Source of the DNA: Arachis hypogaea
Taxonomy: Eukaryota; Streptophyta; Magnoliopsida; Fabales; Fabaceae
Reading direction: 5' to 3'
DNA length: 64,000 bases
NCBI RefSeq assembly: GCF_003086295.3
Contig: NC_092044.1
Coordinates: 5,001-69,000 of the forward strand
The translations under genes were made by a program, and so were the position numbers. Positions 24,657 through 38,559 of this stretch are shown piece after piece (position 1 is the first letter of the stretch; each line of letters opens with the position of its first letter). The notes under the pieces were generated by a model, which searched no databases, was not told the DNA's origin, and worked only from the letters and a program-made list of their open reading frames with translations.

Positions 24657-27600
24657 GATTGAACTCATGGAAGTATAAAAAGACATAACCACCTGTATCA
24701 AAAGTGAATCAGAATTCAAGAATGACAGCAAAGATAAACCATAGAACCAAGCATGTCAATCCCTTTCCTAACAATTTTACAAAACAAAATTAACATCAGT
24801 GTCGCATCCACGTTAGCTAATAATTCATATTAATCCTTTGGCAACAGAAGAAAGAACTTGAGAATCCATATTAATCAAAGCTAAACTGCTTTAATACTAA
24901 AATTTTAGTTTTAATAGTTTTTATATTATATATCGTTTTATCTTATTACACCCTTTGGGTGCAACCCATCCCCCGCGAGGGATACTTGTGCACAGGGTGT
25001 GCTTTTTATAGCTTTTATCTATCACACATGCCAAGTACACTTATGTTAGTAATAATTGCTATTATCAAAATAGATATGTGTACCAGCATTACTTCACCAA
25101 ATACTCTAACAGATCCTTTACCCATAAGATTATCTGACATTATTAAGGCAACAGCTTGTCTATCAAATGAGAAACCTAAATCTTAGGTTTTGGGCAATGA
25201 AGCTATGGATAGCATTCACAGCTATGGAAACTATGCCAGGAAAGAAATGGGGAAGGAAAGAAAGATTGGACTATTCGAAGCATCTAGTCATAGCAGGATA
25301 GAAGAAATGAGGTGCAAGAGTGTCAAAAGTATAAAAACCATGAATGTGGGGCTAAAAGCTTAAGCATTCAAGAGAGAGTTGCTGCTTAGCATGGCATGAT
25401 TCACAACAGCTTCCAGAACAAAGGGGCCAATAGTTGAATCCTCATCTCCAACAGCTTAACTCATGCATGTTCCACCATCCGCTCTTTAAACCCAATGGTC
25501 ATTATATGAAGCGACATATTAACATAATTACCCATGAGCATGTTCACCTAATAGCTTAAGGTTGTATGAGAGTGAATCTTGAGGAATCTGATCCGCACGT
25601 GTTTTAAAAATAAATTACCCCTTAGTTTGAATACCTTCGGCAGTCATACAACAACAACAATGCCTTATCCCACTAGGTGGGGTCAACTACATGAAACAAA
25701 TGATGCCATTGTGCCTTATCATGTATTATGTATCATGTATCAAACCTTCAGCAGTCATAGTAACCCAAAAAGTTGATGGACAAAAATTTAACACACAACA
25801 ATCAGATCATTGAAAGATAACGTAACATCATATTGGTCCTGAATTACACATCAGAATACATACCTTCCACCTTAACTCCATCTGCATTCTGGCTCACATT
25901 GGAAGCCTTCTTAATTGTACTTGAGTAAGTTTTGCCACATACTGAACCAATGTAATCCATATAAATTAAAACTAATAAGAAAATCCTAGCAAACAATTAT
26001 ATAGACTTTCCTTAAGGCATATATTGTACCTGAGGTTAACATAGATGTTGGATTAGTGACTTCTGCCCTATTAGATTCTTCAGAGCTGAGATGTTACACC
26101 AAAGAATTAGTATTTTATCATACATGATCAATTTTAATAATCAGTGTAAATAGCTGAAGTGTACTTTATTCCCTCAGACAAGGGAGGTTCTTCTTTCAGA
26201 GTAAGCTTTGCAGTTGCCGGGCATTCTGTGCAGGAGAAAGGGGGGGGGGGGGGGGGGGGGGACAAAAATAACACACGCTTATTACATTAACAGCCAAGAA
26301 ACTTTATATTGGAACATAAAACCGACAACTTAGGAGCATAAAAGCATGCATCTTGTAATATTCTAACTTTCGTTAATGCATGGAAGCATGTTGAAATTGA
26401 TTGTCATGTCACAAAAGGATGGTCCCTAAAGAAGTCACCACATTATTGTTACCTCTTATGACCAATTGGCATATTCACTATCTCCTATTATCATTCCAGG
26501 ATGCAGCAATAACATATATAACAAGCTTGATGCATATTCAATATGTGAGCCAGCTTGAGGGAACACTGATACGTGTTTATTGTATTATGAGAATAGATGA
26601 CTCAAAATAAGATATTTGAATCTGTGGTACAATGTACTACACGTACTAGTGCCAAGAGTGTATCTCTTTAAAGCAATTCAAGCATAGTTTCCCAAGTAAG
26701 CTAACCAGATGAAGTTATATCAATCACAACGGACAGGTTTTTCTATTTATCAACACAATTTGTCATCAATGATCAGTAGAAGTATAAGTTTACTATTTAC
26801 TGTTGGAACAAGTTGAATGGGACTAAACTACATAAAGAGGTTACGAAGGAACAATAAACAGATTATTACTACGGAATGTAAATTCCAACCACTTGGTCTC
26901 CAAAGCTTAAGGAATCGAACAAACTAATCACAAGTTGCATACATAATCTCCAAAAACTGTGATTTTAAATTATATAGAAACAAACCTTTCTTGACTTCAT
27001 GTCCCTTTGCCATCTCAAGAAGTTCCTCTTTGTTTTTTCCCATAACATGTGACAAATCCTGGGTGTGCATGTGACAATTAGACCACTCAAATATGAAAGC
27101 AATGAGAGCATTCTCAAATACACTTACAGGGAGAGGAAAGCACGGTGAATTCATATATATAGCATTATAATGGTCAATACATTGAGATTTGCTTTTTGTC
27201 CCAACATACTCAGCAACTTCATTCCAATTCCCAAATCCATACATCTCAATGCCCTAAAATGAAATAAGTTTGTTTCATACTTTCATTAGGCAAATCCATA
27301 ACAAACAAAGTAGTATATCTTCATCTCTTAACATATTATGCAAAGGTGGAAAGAAAATAGAGGAGTACCTCTAAGAGTAACATCTCTTCATCTGCATTCC
27401 AATCTGGAGTTATAAGGGGAAAAGATAGATTATCCTGCAAGAAAAATATTTCTTTTGAAACTCAAAACTATTGTACTAACATCTCTTAACCGTGAACATT
27501 GAAGCACTGATGCTGGCAACCTCACAAAAAAGGAAAATTGCAAAATTTATTACTTTCAATAAAATGTTATTGATTTGATCAAGGTATCAAACATCATCAA

Positions 27601-30600
27601 CAACACCAACAACAAAGCCTTGCACTACTAAGTTAGTTTGGTTACATGGACCAAACAATGACATTACACCCTATCAGGAATCATTTTTGAACTAAGTCCA
27701 TTTATGCCTAAATCTCTTTAGATTAGCTCACTTAGGGTCTTAGTTCTCCCTCTAGTCGTAACCAACCAGGCTATATCCCATATGATCTTTCCTCTTGACT
27801 AGATGTCTTCTGGTCTTCTCCCAACACGTACAAACCACCTAAGACGAGATTCCACCATCTCTGAATGAGTGGGAGAAAGAATTGAGAAAAGTTTCATCCA
27901 GATTTTTCTTATTGTGAATATATAGTGGCAAGAAACAAACGAGAGATTATTGAACATTCTGGAGAAAGTTAGGAAATGCACCTGTTATTGCATAAAAGAT
28001 ATATAAAGACAGGTACAAGAAAAAAGTAACAGGACAAGAGTGAGTGAGTGACAATGTTCACTTAGTTAACTAAGAATTATGGACAATAACAAGGTCACAG
28101 CAATCTCTTTTCTGGAGAATGAAAATAATGACATAAATTGATAGCCAATTTAATTTGATATAGAGTTTGCTATCTCCAAAAATTCCTCACCCAGTACTTG
28201 CATACCCCGACAAACCTCGCTCCCATTGAAATATTGCCCTTTTCACTGGTATCTCTCGTAATTTCTTCAAGTCCAATTACTAAAGCACAGCTCAGCAGTT
28301 AGTTAGACAGCAGCAGACTTTTATCAAAGCCCATTTCATTCCCCTGATCCGCCTTATTCTCTTTCTCTCTTGCTTTTCACAATATCTTCCTTGTAAACTT
28401 TAGTAATTCTACTTAGGTTTCTATCATTAAAGCATATCTGAATTGGTGCATGTTATGGCACAACGCACAATGATAACATAAAATTATAGTGAACGTAACC
28501 CATCTTTGAGTTTTCTTTTCCGGATAATATGATCTAGAGTCTAGACAGAGGAGAATGATAGACGGGTCGATAAGAAATTCTCCTCACAATAGACTATTCT
28601 TCAAATTATTAACAATCAGTGTTGTCAAGCAACAATGTATCGCCACTAAAGCAATTTAGAGCAGCCTCTAGCATTTAGCTCATTTTGTGATTTTCTTGAC
28701 GACAAATTATATTCAAAAGATGGAAATGAAGGAAACAACCTTTCGTAACATCCATAGTACCAACTGCCAACATCCTGATATTAGCAGAAATAAACTACAA
28801 TCAAGTATATCAACAGTATTTTCAAGAGAAAAAAGGGGGGGATGAAGATGTAACTCCTTATGGTTAAAATTTAAATAATCAACTGTGAAAGCAAAGCAAG
28901 AGATATGGTCATAAGAAAATGACTCAGTAAAGTAACTTTAAATTTACACCATAAAAGATAATGAGATGCCAACAACTAGCAAGACACATGTCAATGTCCA
29001 GTGTGTGTCAAATGCTAGAATCTAGCATTTAGTAAGACAAGGTAAGACAATCTAGAAAACTGTAATAAGAGAATTTGAGATTCAGAAGATGAACAATCTG
29101 TATCATTGCATAACTGAAATCTGTTTTAGCAGAGTTACAATAGAGTATTCTTAGTCTAACTCTGATGTGTTGAGGACTCTCGAAAAAAAAGATGTAACCA
29201 GTAAGTAATCAACTTATAGATTATTCTGTATAAAAAATGAAAGCAACGGACATTTAGTTGGCTGTGATAACTGAGACCAAAACTGTATTGATCACTCTAA
29301 CTCTTTAAAAGTAATACATCAAATCAAATAAAAGAAAGGAACAATACATACCATAATCATATATGGATGATTGCTTTTGTGAGGTGTCACTTCAGCCCCA
29401 ACAGAGAAACACTCTATGCAGAGATCAAAATCTTGACATACAGCACACTTAATGCGAATCATCCCTGAAATATCTTTGTTGCAATAATTGCAGTGGTATA
29501 AAGCTCCTTTCCCATCAGTTACTCCTTGAGCTGCCACATCTATAAAATGGTCTTATTATAGGTTATGATAATGGACCTTTTGCAAGGAAGGGAGAACACA
29601 GAAATGAAAAATCACCTGGGGATGAAGTGTCTAAATTCTCTACATTCAAAGCAGCCTTTTTTTTCTTGGATCTAAAAATGACAAACAATGAAATAGCATT
29701 ACAAGAGAAATAATAGGCAAAAGGGCACTTTAGACCCCCTAAATATTGGCAATATACACTTTAACCTTACATTTAAAAAGCTGCAAATCAATCCCCATAT
29801 ACACTTTACACCACCAAAACTTAGGCTCGTGCAAATTGACTCCTTGTAATTTCCTAATTGTGCAGCTCAATAAGCCATTTTTTTTCTTGAATGTGTGTCA
29901 TTTTTTTTAATACACGAGGCCAACTTGCACTATATAAGAATGCAGGGGCTAAAGTGCACAAGTTATAATATAAGGGGGCAACTACTATTTTCCTTAATAA
30001 TAATGCAACAACTACCCCTTTTCCTATTATGTAAGCTCAGTGAATAAAATTACAACAACAAAGCCTTATTCCACATTCTCACTAGGTGCAGTCGGCTACA
30101 TAGATCAAATGATGCTATTGAGCCCTATTATGCATCATGTCTACGGTGAGACTATTTACATATAGATTTCCCTAGATCACCTTGTGAATAAAATTAATAG
30201 TTATAAAATCATATTTTACTCCACAAAGGAAATAGGAACTATAAAATTATTTCTCCAAATATCTTTTATTTTATATTTTAAAAAGATCAGAGGATTAGAG
30301 ATCCTCCTTACAAGAACAATAAACCGAAAAAGCTCTCAATGAAGTGTAGCTTTCTAATCATTATATATCAGAGGGGGAAGACCTCTAATCAGATCATCAG
30401 CTTTACACCAAATAAAAGACAAAAGTCCTCCAAATATTACCATTATCATATAAGAACTTTCAAGAACCCAAACAATTTGACTAGGAGGCCTTTATGCACT
30501 AGTCCTCTAAACGGAAATATATGGAACCATTTTAGATCTTTGAGATGTTTGTGCAGTGATAATGATCTTTAGAGGATAAATGTAGCCAATTCTATGTCAT

Positions 30601-33063
30601 TTGAAGATTAAAATATTGTCTTACTGGAAAATATATGTAGACCAGGAACAAGCATACACTCTCTATTCATAAAAACTTCCCCTCGCAAGGGAGGGGAGTT
30701 CACAAGCACAAACTTTTCGGATTGTCATTTGTCCCCGTTGTTCCCTCTCAAGCCTCGAGATGCAACCACCTAATTGGACAAGCATTTTATTTATCCCTCA
30801 CATCTTCAGTGTGAACAATACTTTCCCACATATGTTTCACAACTTAACCAAAGGAAACATTAAACATACCGCAACCCATATTTCCTAGCTTTTAAAAGAC
30901 CCTAAATTTTCCCCTTATGACCTTATCCCGTATTATAATCAACATATATTTGTCAATACCTTTCCACCATGAAATTCAATAATCTAATCCACCCACCTAG
31001 ATGTAGGCTCAAGTTTTATGTCGCAACCTAGTACAGTAACAAAATTATCAAGAAATGTAATTTTATTTTTTGACAAAAGAAAAAGTTTATTAAGATGGAT
31101 AGATGAAGAATACAAAGATATAGGACGACAAGTGATCCCCTTCAAAAGAAAAAGTGCTATTAAAGGGAAAAAATTGATGACCAAAAGCTTTACGTCAATT
31201 TGATGCCAAACAGTAACATAAAAAACAGAAAATAACATTTTAATGTTAGACGCAGTTTTCACCTGTAGTGAATGATAGGCATAGGTTCAGGTGCAAATCA
31301 AAAGAAGGTTCACCTTGATTGGTGAAGACTATATGAATAAACACTCAATAGTTTACCCAAATTCTAATCCTAGTACATAAACCCTCACTTATGGTTGATT
31401 TAGAACACTCTAAATCCTATCAACCCAATCACTTATCTTCCACCACAAATCTCATGGATGTTCATTGTCCAGTGATTTGGGTCCAATGATAGGCCGAGCC
31501 CTTTATAGTAAGATATATTTATTAGCACATTTGGGAAAATAATGCTATTTTTCAAAAAGAATAAAATGAAGTTTGTATACATGTGCTTCTTTAGGAGCAA
31601 AAATACAATGCTATTTTGCTTTTACACGTCAATAACATGTAGGACTATGTATAATCATCCTCTCAACACAAACGCTTCCAACTCAAGCTTTCCATACATA
31701 AATAAATGGATGAAGATGTGTAGCTGAACATAGGTCAAACAAAAAGTCCCCAGATAATACACAACTCAAAAGTATCAAAAGGTAACTAATAACTAGATCA
31801 CATTGATGTTTTCTAATTTTCACGTTTATTTCATTTAATCAAATTTCTAAAAGAGAAGCCTTTAATTACTTCTTATTAGCATAGAACAAATAGGGGAAAT
31901 GGAGAAAAGAATCCTTTCATAAACTTTTTTCATATTAGTAGTCACTTCAGCCAAGTCCACCACAAGAAACCGATGTATTGTGGAAAGCGGGTAGACATAG
32001 ATAGCATCAGATCCTCTAAATAAATAGATAAAGGATTTGAGTTATGAAATTCAAAAGTCAAGATATCTAGAAGTTCCACTATGGATAGAGGAGTTTGGAA
32101 AGCCAAAATGGAAGAGTAACCCCTTCATTTATTTTATAAATTTCTCATTAAGGAAATGAAAGACCATCTCATCCCATCCTATCCCTTCTTCAAGCATTTC
32201 CGTTTGGGTTAATGCTCACTTTTGTACATTTAAGTAGACGCATGAATCATTTTCGTCTTTGTAGTTTTGAATAAGTCCCTGTAAGTAACAAAAATGACTC
32301 AAACTAGTCCCCTGAAAGTCTCTTGAGCCACTCATTTGACTCGCATTTGCCACTTACGGCCTTACGGGAACTATTTTGACCTATTGAAACCTACATAATA
32401 AAAAAAGGAATCACACGAGTGTGCCATTAGGAACTAAAGTAAGCATTAACGTGTTTCCTTTCCTTTCCCCTCCAAATTCTGGCTCACAAACACCCCTTAA
32501 GAATCTCAATTTACTCTTCAAGCACTGGACCGAAGTGAGCATTAACTCGTTTCCCTTCCTTTGCTTCCCTTCTCCAAACTCCAGCTGACAAACACACCTT
32601 AAGTATCTCAATTTACTCTTCAAGCCCTTCCCTTCACTCCCTAAGTCTTTGGTCCAGAAGAAACAACAATAGATCATCTAAATTCTAAACTAATTAGAAA
32701 GAAAATTAGGCATAAGCATCACATGAGCAAGAGCAAAAGAGCACCTGCATCATATATCATGCTTAAGTCCCACGAAGAAAGGAACCCCTTGGTAATTAAC
32801 GAACACCATAAACACTCTAATTACCCAGTTTTCTTTTTCCTTGTTCAACCACAAGAAAAAAAATGGAGCGGTGCAGGAGATAGATCATACAGAATGCTAA
32901 ATTAAAGTAGTTGTTTGAAAAAACCATGAAAGAATGAAATTTCCACTTCGTAGTATGAATATGATTAAAGACAGGCAAAGGCAATGGTGCAGCGGAAGAA
33001 GCAAACGAACCTTAGGTTGGGATCATCGTCCGCAGGGCGCGAAGCAGCTCGGCACCGACCCAT
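21628..33063 (-). CDS. ADA2: Transcriptional adaptor ADA2, 13 exons
   Basis: Minus-strand exons: 33063-33011, 29671-29616, 29539-29352, 27434-27369, 27253-27128, 27058-26986, 26225-26165, 26085-26030, 25941-25864, 24615-24390, 23674-23464, 22816-22517, 21822-21628. Every junction is GT-AG and in phase, giving 562 residues (Arabidopsis ADA2 proteins are about 490-550). ADA2 bridges the GCN5 acetyltransferase to the SAGA/ADA complex in the nucleus. Domains: ZZ zinc finger at about 51-95 (CNYCNKDISG, CAVCQDFDLCIEC, HKSNHPY); SANT at about 108-160 (WNADEEMLLLE, YGFGNWNEVAEYVGTKSKSQ); the conserved EYDNDAEQVLADMEF and LDERKRRKNFILERNLLYP blocks at about 275-350; C-terminal SWIRM at about 470-562 ending VDRVYDILIKKGIASSN. 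The ZZ and adjacent residues look closer to ADA2b. Introns carry LINE tails and simple repeats; intron 1 is 3.3 kb. Confidence 0.95.
24618..24651. repeat. (AG)17 microsatellite forming the pyrimidine tract of ADA2 intron 9
   Basis: On the coding (minus) strand this is (CT)17 immediately followed by the AG acceptor of exon 10 (24615). It therefore serves as the polypyrimidine tract. Confidence 0.9.
25640..25760 (-). mobile_element. LINE 3' tail fragment in ADA2 intron 9
   Basis: The plus strand reads acaacaacaatgccttatcc followed by cactaggtggggtcaactac, a very common plant repeat. The reverse complement ends in a (TTG)n tail, as in L1-type LINEs whose late frames are seen at 27585-27880. Confidence 0.55.
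26240..26261. repeat. G22 homopolymer next to an ADA2 splice acceptor
   Basis: 22 consecutive G on the plus strand are C22 on the coding strand, ending 14 nt before the acceptor of exon 7 (26225). It makes most of that intron's pyrimidine tract. The exact run length may be affected by sequencing error, as for any long homopolymer. Confidence 0.85.
27585..27880 (-). mobile_element. L1-type LINE 3' fragment in ADA2 intron 3
   Basis: The minus strand encodes MVESRLRWFVRVGRRPEDI, a signature of the C-terminal end of a plant LINE reverse transcriptase. Stop-riddled remnants follow (MDLVQK, FLIGCN, ARLCCW), and it ends in a (TTG)n-like tail near 27600. It is 5'-truncated and in the same orientation as ADA2. 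Confidence 0.7.
29711..30010. mobile_element. Possible TIR element in ADA2 intron 1
   Basis: The left side has gggcactttagaccccctaa and the reverse complement of the right side has gtgcactttagcccctgc and gttgcccccttatatta. These resemble the inverted arms of a Mutator-like element. No target-site duplication was established. Confidence 0.35.
30050..30190 (-). mobile_element. LINE 3' tail fragment in ADA2 intron 1
   Basis: The plus strand has acaacaacaaagccttattc then actaggtgcagtcggctaca, the same 3'-tail repeat as at 25640-25760. The orientation is again that of ADA2. Confidence 0.55.
32438..32640. repeat. 96-bp imperfect tandem repeat in ADA2 intron 1
   Basis: agtaagcattaacgtgtttc at 32438 recurs as agtgagcattaactcgtttc at 32534. 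Each copy is followed by a CT-rich stretch and tctcaatttactcttcaagc. Confidence 0.7.
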
Positions 33064-33620
33064 TGTACCCAGTCAAAGCAGTGTGACCTTACGGGGATAG
33101 CAGAGACAGAGTCCAAGAGGGTGCTTCTCAATCCTCGGCCACTAGTTACTACTTACTACTTACTACTTACTTGGTACTTGGTAGAAGGGTTTTCAAAATT
33201 TAGTATTTGGTTGGGTGTTCAATCGATAAAAAGAGTTTTTTTTTTAATAAAAACAAATTATTTTTTACATATTTAATAAATTTTTAATAATAAAAATAAA
33301 AATATTAAAAAATATTTTTTTTAAAAAATTATAATATATATTTTTTAAATTTTTTAAAAAAATATTTTTTATATAATAAATAAACAAAAAAATTATTTTT
33401 ATCTTATTTTATTCACTTCTATTTTTATAAAAACTTTTTAAAAACATTTCATTAAAAAAACATTTTTTCCGAGAATGTCCAAACCAACTCTTCGCATCAC
33501 CTTGGTAATGCCTATGTTTTAGGTCTTCCCAAAGATACACTGCTATAGTGTTCCACTCACACTTTTGGAAATGTCAGGTTCTAGTAAACGATTGATCCAT
33601 GCAACTACATATGTGTTGCA
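33064..33620. other. ADA2 promoter side and AT-rich DNA
   Basis: About 70-100 bp of leader precede the ADA2 start codon at 33063. A small ACTACTT / TACTTACT repeat lies at about 33145-33180. AT-rich filler follows to 33450. No gene. Confidence 0.5.
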
Positions 33621-34222
33621 TCATTCCCACGCCTTTAAGCTACCATCAATAAATTTCAGCTTGTTCTTTGATTTCAAAGCAAGATTCATAACTCTACTCC
33701 AATCTCCATAATTCCTTCCATTTAGAATTTCATGAGTTATGGATATACCTGAATTTTTTGAGAGATGTAAGTAAAATGGGCTTGTATGATCTTGGCTTGG
33801 TCCTCCGTTACTTTTGTTTATGTGCGTTTGAATTGCAAAAGGTTGATTAAAAAATACTAAAATTTCTTGAGGATCAAAGTTCTCCAATGGCGATCGTGCC
33901 TCTGGTTGTGCGATTCTGCGAACTGGTTCCATCACTACACGCTAACTAGCGGTTCAGAACTTGCGGTTAAAATTATCAAGTTTGAATGATTAAGCTCCTT
34001 CTTCAATCTCAATTTCTTGGTGCACTCTTTGAAATCCACACTCACCGCATCATGTGAAAAAGGTTTCTCTTTGTATTGGCATAAACTCAATCTACAATGA
34101 AAGAACTCAACTAACTAGTGATATGACAATAAGCTTATATAGTTCCTAACTACTTACTAATTCAATCTAACTGACTACTTCCAGATAGCAATAATGGTAA
34201 CAAACTCAGTAACTAATCTACT
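33621..34222 (-). mobile_element. Ty1/copia retrotransposon 5' fragment (gag start and possible LTR)
   Basis: A 104-codon frame (33935-33621) carries DHTSPFYLHLSKNSGISITH, EILNGRNYGDWSRVMNLALK and KNKLKFIDGS, the N-terminal gag signature of plant copia elements. It stops at a TGA or decays after KAWE. Upstream on the minus strand, a TATATAAG box at about 34135 and flanking sequence to about 34222 look like LTR promoter sequence. The expected tRNA-Met primer-binding site is not clear. The rest of the element is absent, so this is a dead fragment. Confidence 0.6.
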
Positions 34223-35285
34223 CAAGTTATATTCGATTATGTGTTGCTGCATAATATGTATATGAGTCTGCATAAGCTTCTCTATCAAGTAACAGAAAGG
34301 ATGGAACACTTCGAAAATTATGACCTTGTTTGCACAAGCTCTTGAGGAGTAGATTCTTCAAAATCCAATAAGTTTTATGAAAAAAAGATTCTAACTTGGC
34401 ATTCAGGAGGGATGGGTACACTATCAAGCCAGGCTACCAGGTGGCTAAGAAGGAAATAGCTAGCAGTGCTCGGAGGGCATGTCTTTAAGCATGGAAACAA
34501 GGGAGTTATGGAATGAAATTTGAGAATTGTAGGTTTTGCAAAAACTTAAAATATTTTTGTGGAAGGCTTCTCATGATATAGTTTCAGAAGAAAATTTTCA
34601 GAAGCTCAGTGTGCCAAAGATGCTCTAAAAGAAGTGGAAATAACATAACATGCAATTTTTCTATGTCTCTGAAAAAGAACGATCTAGTTTGGAGCACAGA
34701 GCCAATGCAACCCTACAACAAAATCATTCTCAACATTTAGAGCCTGGTTTCTAGAGAATGTCAGGAAAATTAGGTTGAATAAAAGAGCTTATCAAGAGGT
34801 AATGATTAGCAAATTGAGTTCTTAAGTTGAATCTAAATATCCAGAAATGAGGCCGTTTTTCACATGGGGATCAATCCTATATCCACTATTACCAGAACAA
34901 TACTTTTTGAAGCAGCATGCAGGGAAGCATCGTAATTCGTAACAGACACAAAGGAATAATATTAATAGAAAAAGAAGCAGCACGTATTTAATTAAACTAT
35001 TATTTCAAGAAATTATTTTGCAACCATTGTTTTAATCAGAAGCTGCTGAGCTTGTACGTACAATTATATGTATCAAAGAATTAAGCTAACAAATCACCAA
35101 ACTTCAATTCAACTATGTAAGATTTTGAAAAATGAACAAACGAAAAATTGAAAATATTCTTCCTTTTTTCATGTCTTCAGATATCCTGGAAAGTAAGAAC
35201 CTGCTTTCAACCACTTCTGTAGATGAAGACTAATGAATAATGAGTCAGGCTTTCAAATCTTATGTCACATAACTACAAGAATTTG
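34223..35285. other. Intergenic DNA
   Basis: Moderately AT-rich, no recognisable gene on either strand. The right end is the 3' flank of the Nudix gene. Confidence 0.4.
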
Positions 35286-38200
35286 TCAAGATTGATCTTT
35301 TATGGAATTGGGAGATAGCAAGCAACTGGCATCCTTCTTGTTGAAATAGAGATAGGATTTCTTGCTCTTAGATGTCTTAGCAAGTATGGTAGAAAATCCA
35401 GTGTATTTTTCATCCACCTTGGACAACCATATTTTTGTGAGAAGGTCAAAGAGTTCATTTTCTCGAACAAAAGGTTGGGCTACATAATCCTCTATTGGCA
35501 TCCACTGAAAAAACAATGCAAATGAATTTAACAAAGAGTAATGCTAGGTAATCATTTTGTCTACATCATTTAAATTTTTTAAAATTATTTTATTTATCTT
35601 AAATTCTAGACTCTAAATCATAATCATCAATCTTAAATTACTAAATCCTAAATTATAAATCTAAACATAAAATCGGCTAACATTGACTGACTAAAAATTG
35701 ATTTATATACTTTCTCTTTAATAAATTCCATTATGTATTGTTTTGTTAATTATTGAAGCTAAATTATTTGGAATTGCACTAGACTCAAGTAAATCATGCC
35801 CGTGAAAATTTTTGCTAATTGGTCCTTTGATGATATGTATGTACCTGAGCTGCAGCAATTTCCGACGCTTGCCTCTGAATCTTAAAGGAGTAAGGTTGCA
35901 ACAAGCAAGCAAAGAACAAATCTGATTTCTGAAAGAAAGTTTGATGGCTTTGCCTAAAACCATCAGGGAGGAAAAAAAAATCAAAGACAGAATTTGATAA
36001 GCTAATCATTATTTCCACAAAAATAAAATAAGAGTAATGACTGATTCTAATTATATATGCTTACCTGAATGCCAAAACTTCAACAAACTCTGTATCTATC
36101 TGAAATTGGAACAAAAACAATGGGGTTAAGATTTTGAAAAATGTTTGGCAAATGTTGAAAGCTTAACCTTTATGCTTCTTTTTTTTTTTTTTTCACTTAC
36201 CCCTGTCTCTTCTTTGACTTCTCTAATTGCAGCGGTACAAATATCCTCACCCTGCAAATGGAATAATTTATCAAATAAAACAAAATAATTTAAAATATAG
36301 TTTAATAATTAGTTAATTTTAACATTCTTATTACTTCATTCACCGCTCCAGTTGGCAACTTCCATATTCCTTTGCCACTGAATCTGCCATTACTCTCTTG
36401 AACCACAAGCAACTGGAAATAAAAACAAACAATTTCAATCACCTTAATGTATACAACTTCGCACATAAATTAAACATTCTCAGTTTAATTATCCTCATAC
36501 TATTTTTTTTCCCTATATCTTGGATCAAATCTATTTAAATACATCATAAAAAATAATAAAATATCAACGGAAAGGGTTTTTCCTTTATTACTAGTTATTA
36601 TGACTTTCTTGACAAATTGACTTGTTCTCATATGGAAAAATTTTATAAAATAAAATTTCAAACAGGATGGTGACTCTATCTTTCCTTTTATGGTTGCTAT
36701 GCTTACGGTGATTACGAAGCTTTGGTAACATTAAGAACATATAGCTAAAATTAAACTCACATTTTTTATTATTTGACAGTATTTTTTTAGTTTGAAAAAA
36801 TTAAAAATAAAAAGTGTAAAGTATTTCAAATAATAATAAAAAATACTACATGACTAATTAACTATTATTTTGAGTAGTCAATATTTTACTAATTCTAAAT
36901 ACTAAAGATTAAATTTTAAATCTTAAACTTTAAACACTAATTTTTAGTATTGTAAAAATAAAACATTAACTAAAAATATTAGCTAATCTTAATAAAAAGT
37001 GTTGACATCTAATATTTTGGGGAGAAAAAAAAGTTTAAAAGGATTCACTTAAAAACGATAATACTAGGAAAACAAAAAAAATAGTCAAAATTTACCTTAT
37101 TTAGTATTCATTAATTGTCGCAATAATTAATGAATACTAAATAAAATAAATTATGGCTATGTTTAACTAATTTTCTTTGGTTAAGAAACATTTTCCTTTA
37201 TTTAATTTGCATGGAAAGAGTTCATATGCGGAAGTCATACACCACACGTATAAGATTTTTGCAAGTTTTCACGGTTACATAAACAGTCAAACATATATAT
37301 GCTTTCTTCCATTCAATTTCCTGGAAGAAGCTAAGATACAATGCATGTCGTGTCTATTTGACTTTAGCAATGGCCAATAATGGGAAATTAAAGTAGAAAC
37401 TACAAATTAAAGGAAGGAATGAATGAATTACCTCTCCGTTGCTATTCATGACAAAGGCACCAATACCAACACGATGGGAAGCATTTGGAGGGATTGTATT
37501 TGGAGCATTAGAAATCCAATTCACAAGCATCACGTAATCAGGTTCAGCATGGTGATATCTAAACCCTGCCTGAGCGAGTAAAACCCCAAAATTAGTTTTT
37601 ATCACAAATAACATGCTTCTTAAGATTCTTGTTAATAGTAAACTAGAAAAGAAAATATATAAAAAATATATATATACCTTAACCGCAGCGGCTACAAGAT
37701 TTGAATTTTCTATAGGTAACTTGATCCACACTCCCTTTTTTCCCTGAAACGATAACCACATTTTCTTATTACCAATACTCGAGTGCTAATGAGCCCAAAT
37801 GGGTCTTGCTATTAATTAGAAATTAGATATGAATAATAAAATATAGGATAATATATAGAAAATAATGTGTATATTATTTTTTTACACACCTTTTTTCTAC
37901 TTTTTTTTTTTTTACAAAAATACTACGTGAACACAAAAATTAGCTATGAAATAAACGATTATATATTTGTGTATAAATACATATATGGTATAACTTATTT
38001 TCGATATTTATTTTATATTTTAATATATATTTTATATTAATAACTAATAGATACTTTTTTGTGTATACTTAATATGGTTATTCTTTTATAGTATAAAATA
38101 ATTTTTTTTATCTTATTTATTACTTTTTATTAATTAATCTCAATAATAAAATGAAAAATGCATAAAAGGATAGATAGAAAATAATACATACAATATATGA

Positions 38201-38507
38201 GTTTAATTTTGATACAAAATGTTTTACACCGTCATGCAATTATATCCATCTTTTTGGATGACCATTCATGCGAATAATAAAAATAATAGTTATTTTTTAT
38301 GATGTACGTGATTAGATATCCGTGAAAAAATTGTCGCAAATTACAAAAGTAAAAAAACTGTCATAATATTTTTTCAAGAACATTCTTAAAAACCGCCACA
38401 ATTAAATAGCAAGACATCTAATTCCGTGGATTTTTTGAACTAACATAACGCATTTTGCGAGGATCGCACCAGACCAGAAAACCAAAAAAAAAAAAAAACC
38501 CAATTTA

Positions 38508-38559
<52 letters not shown>

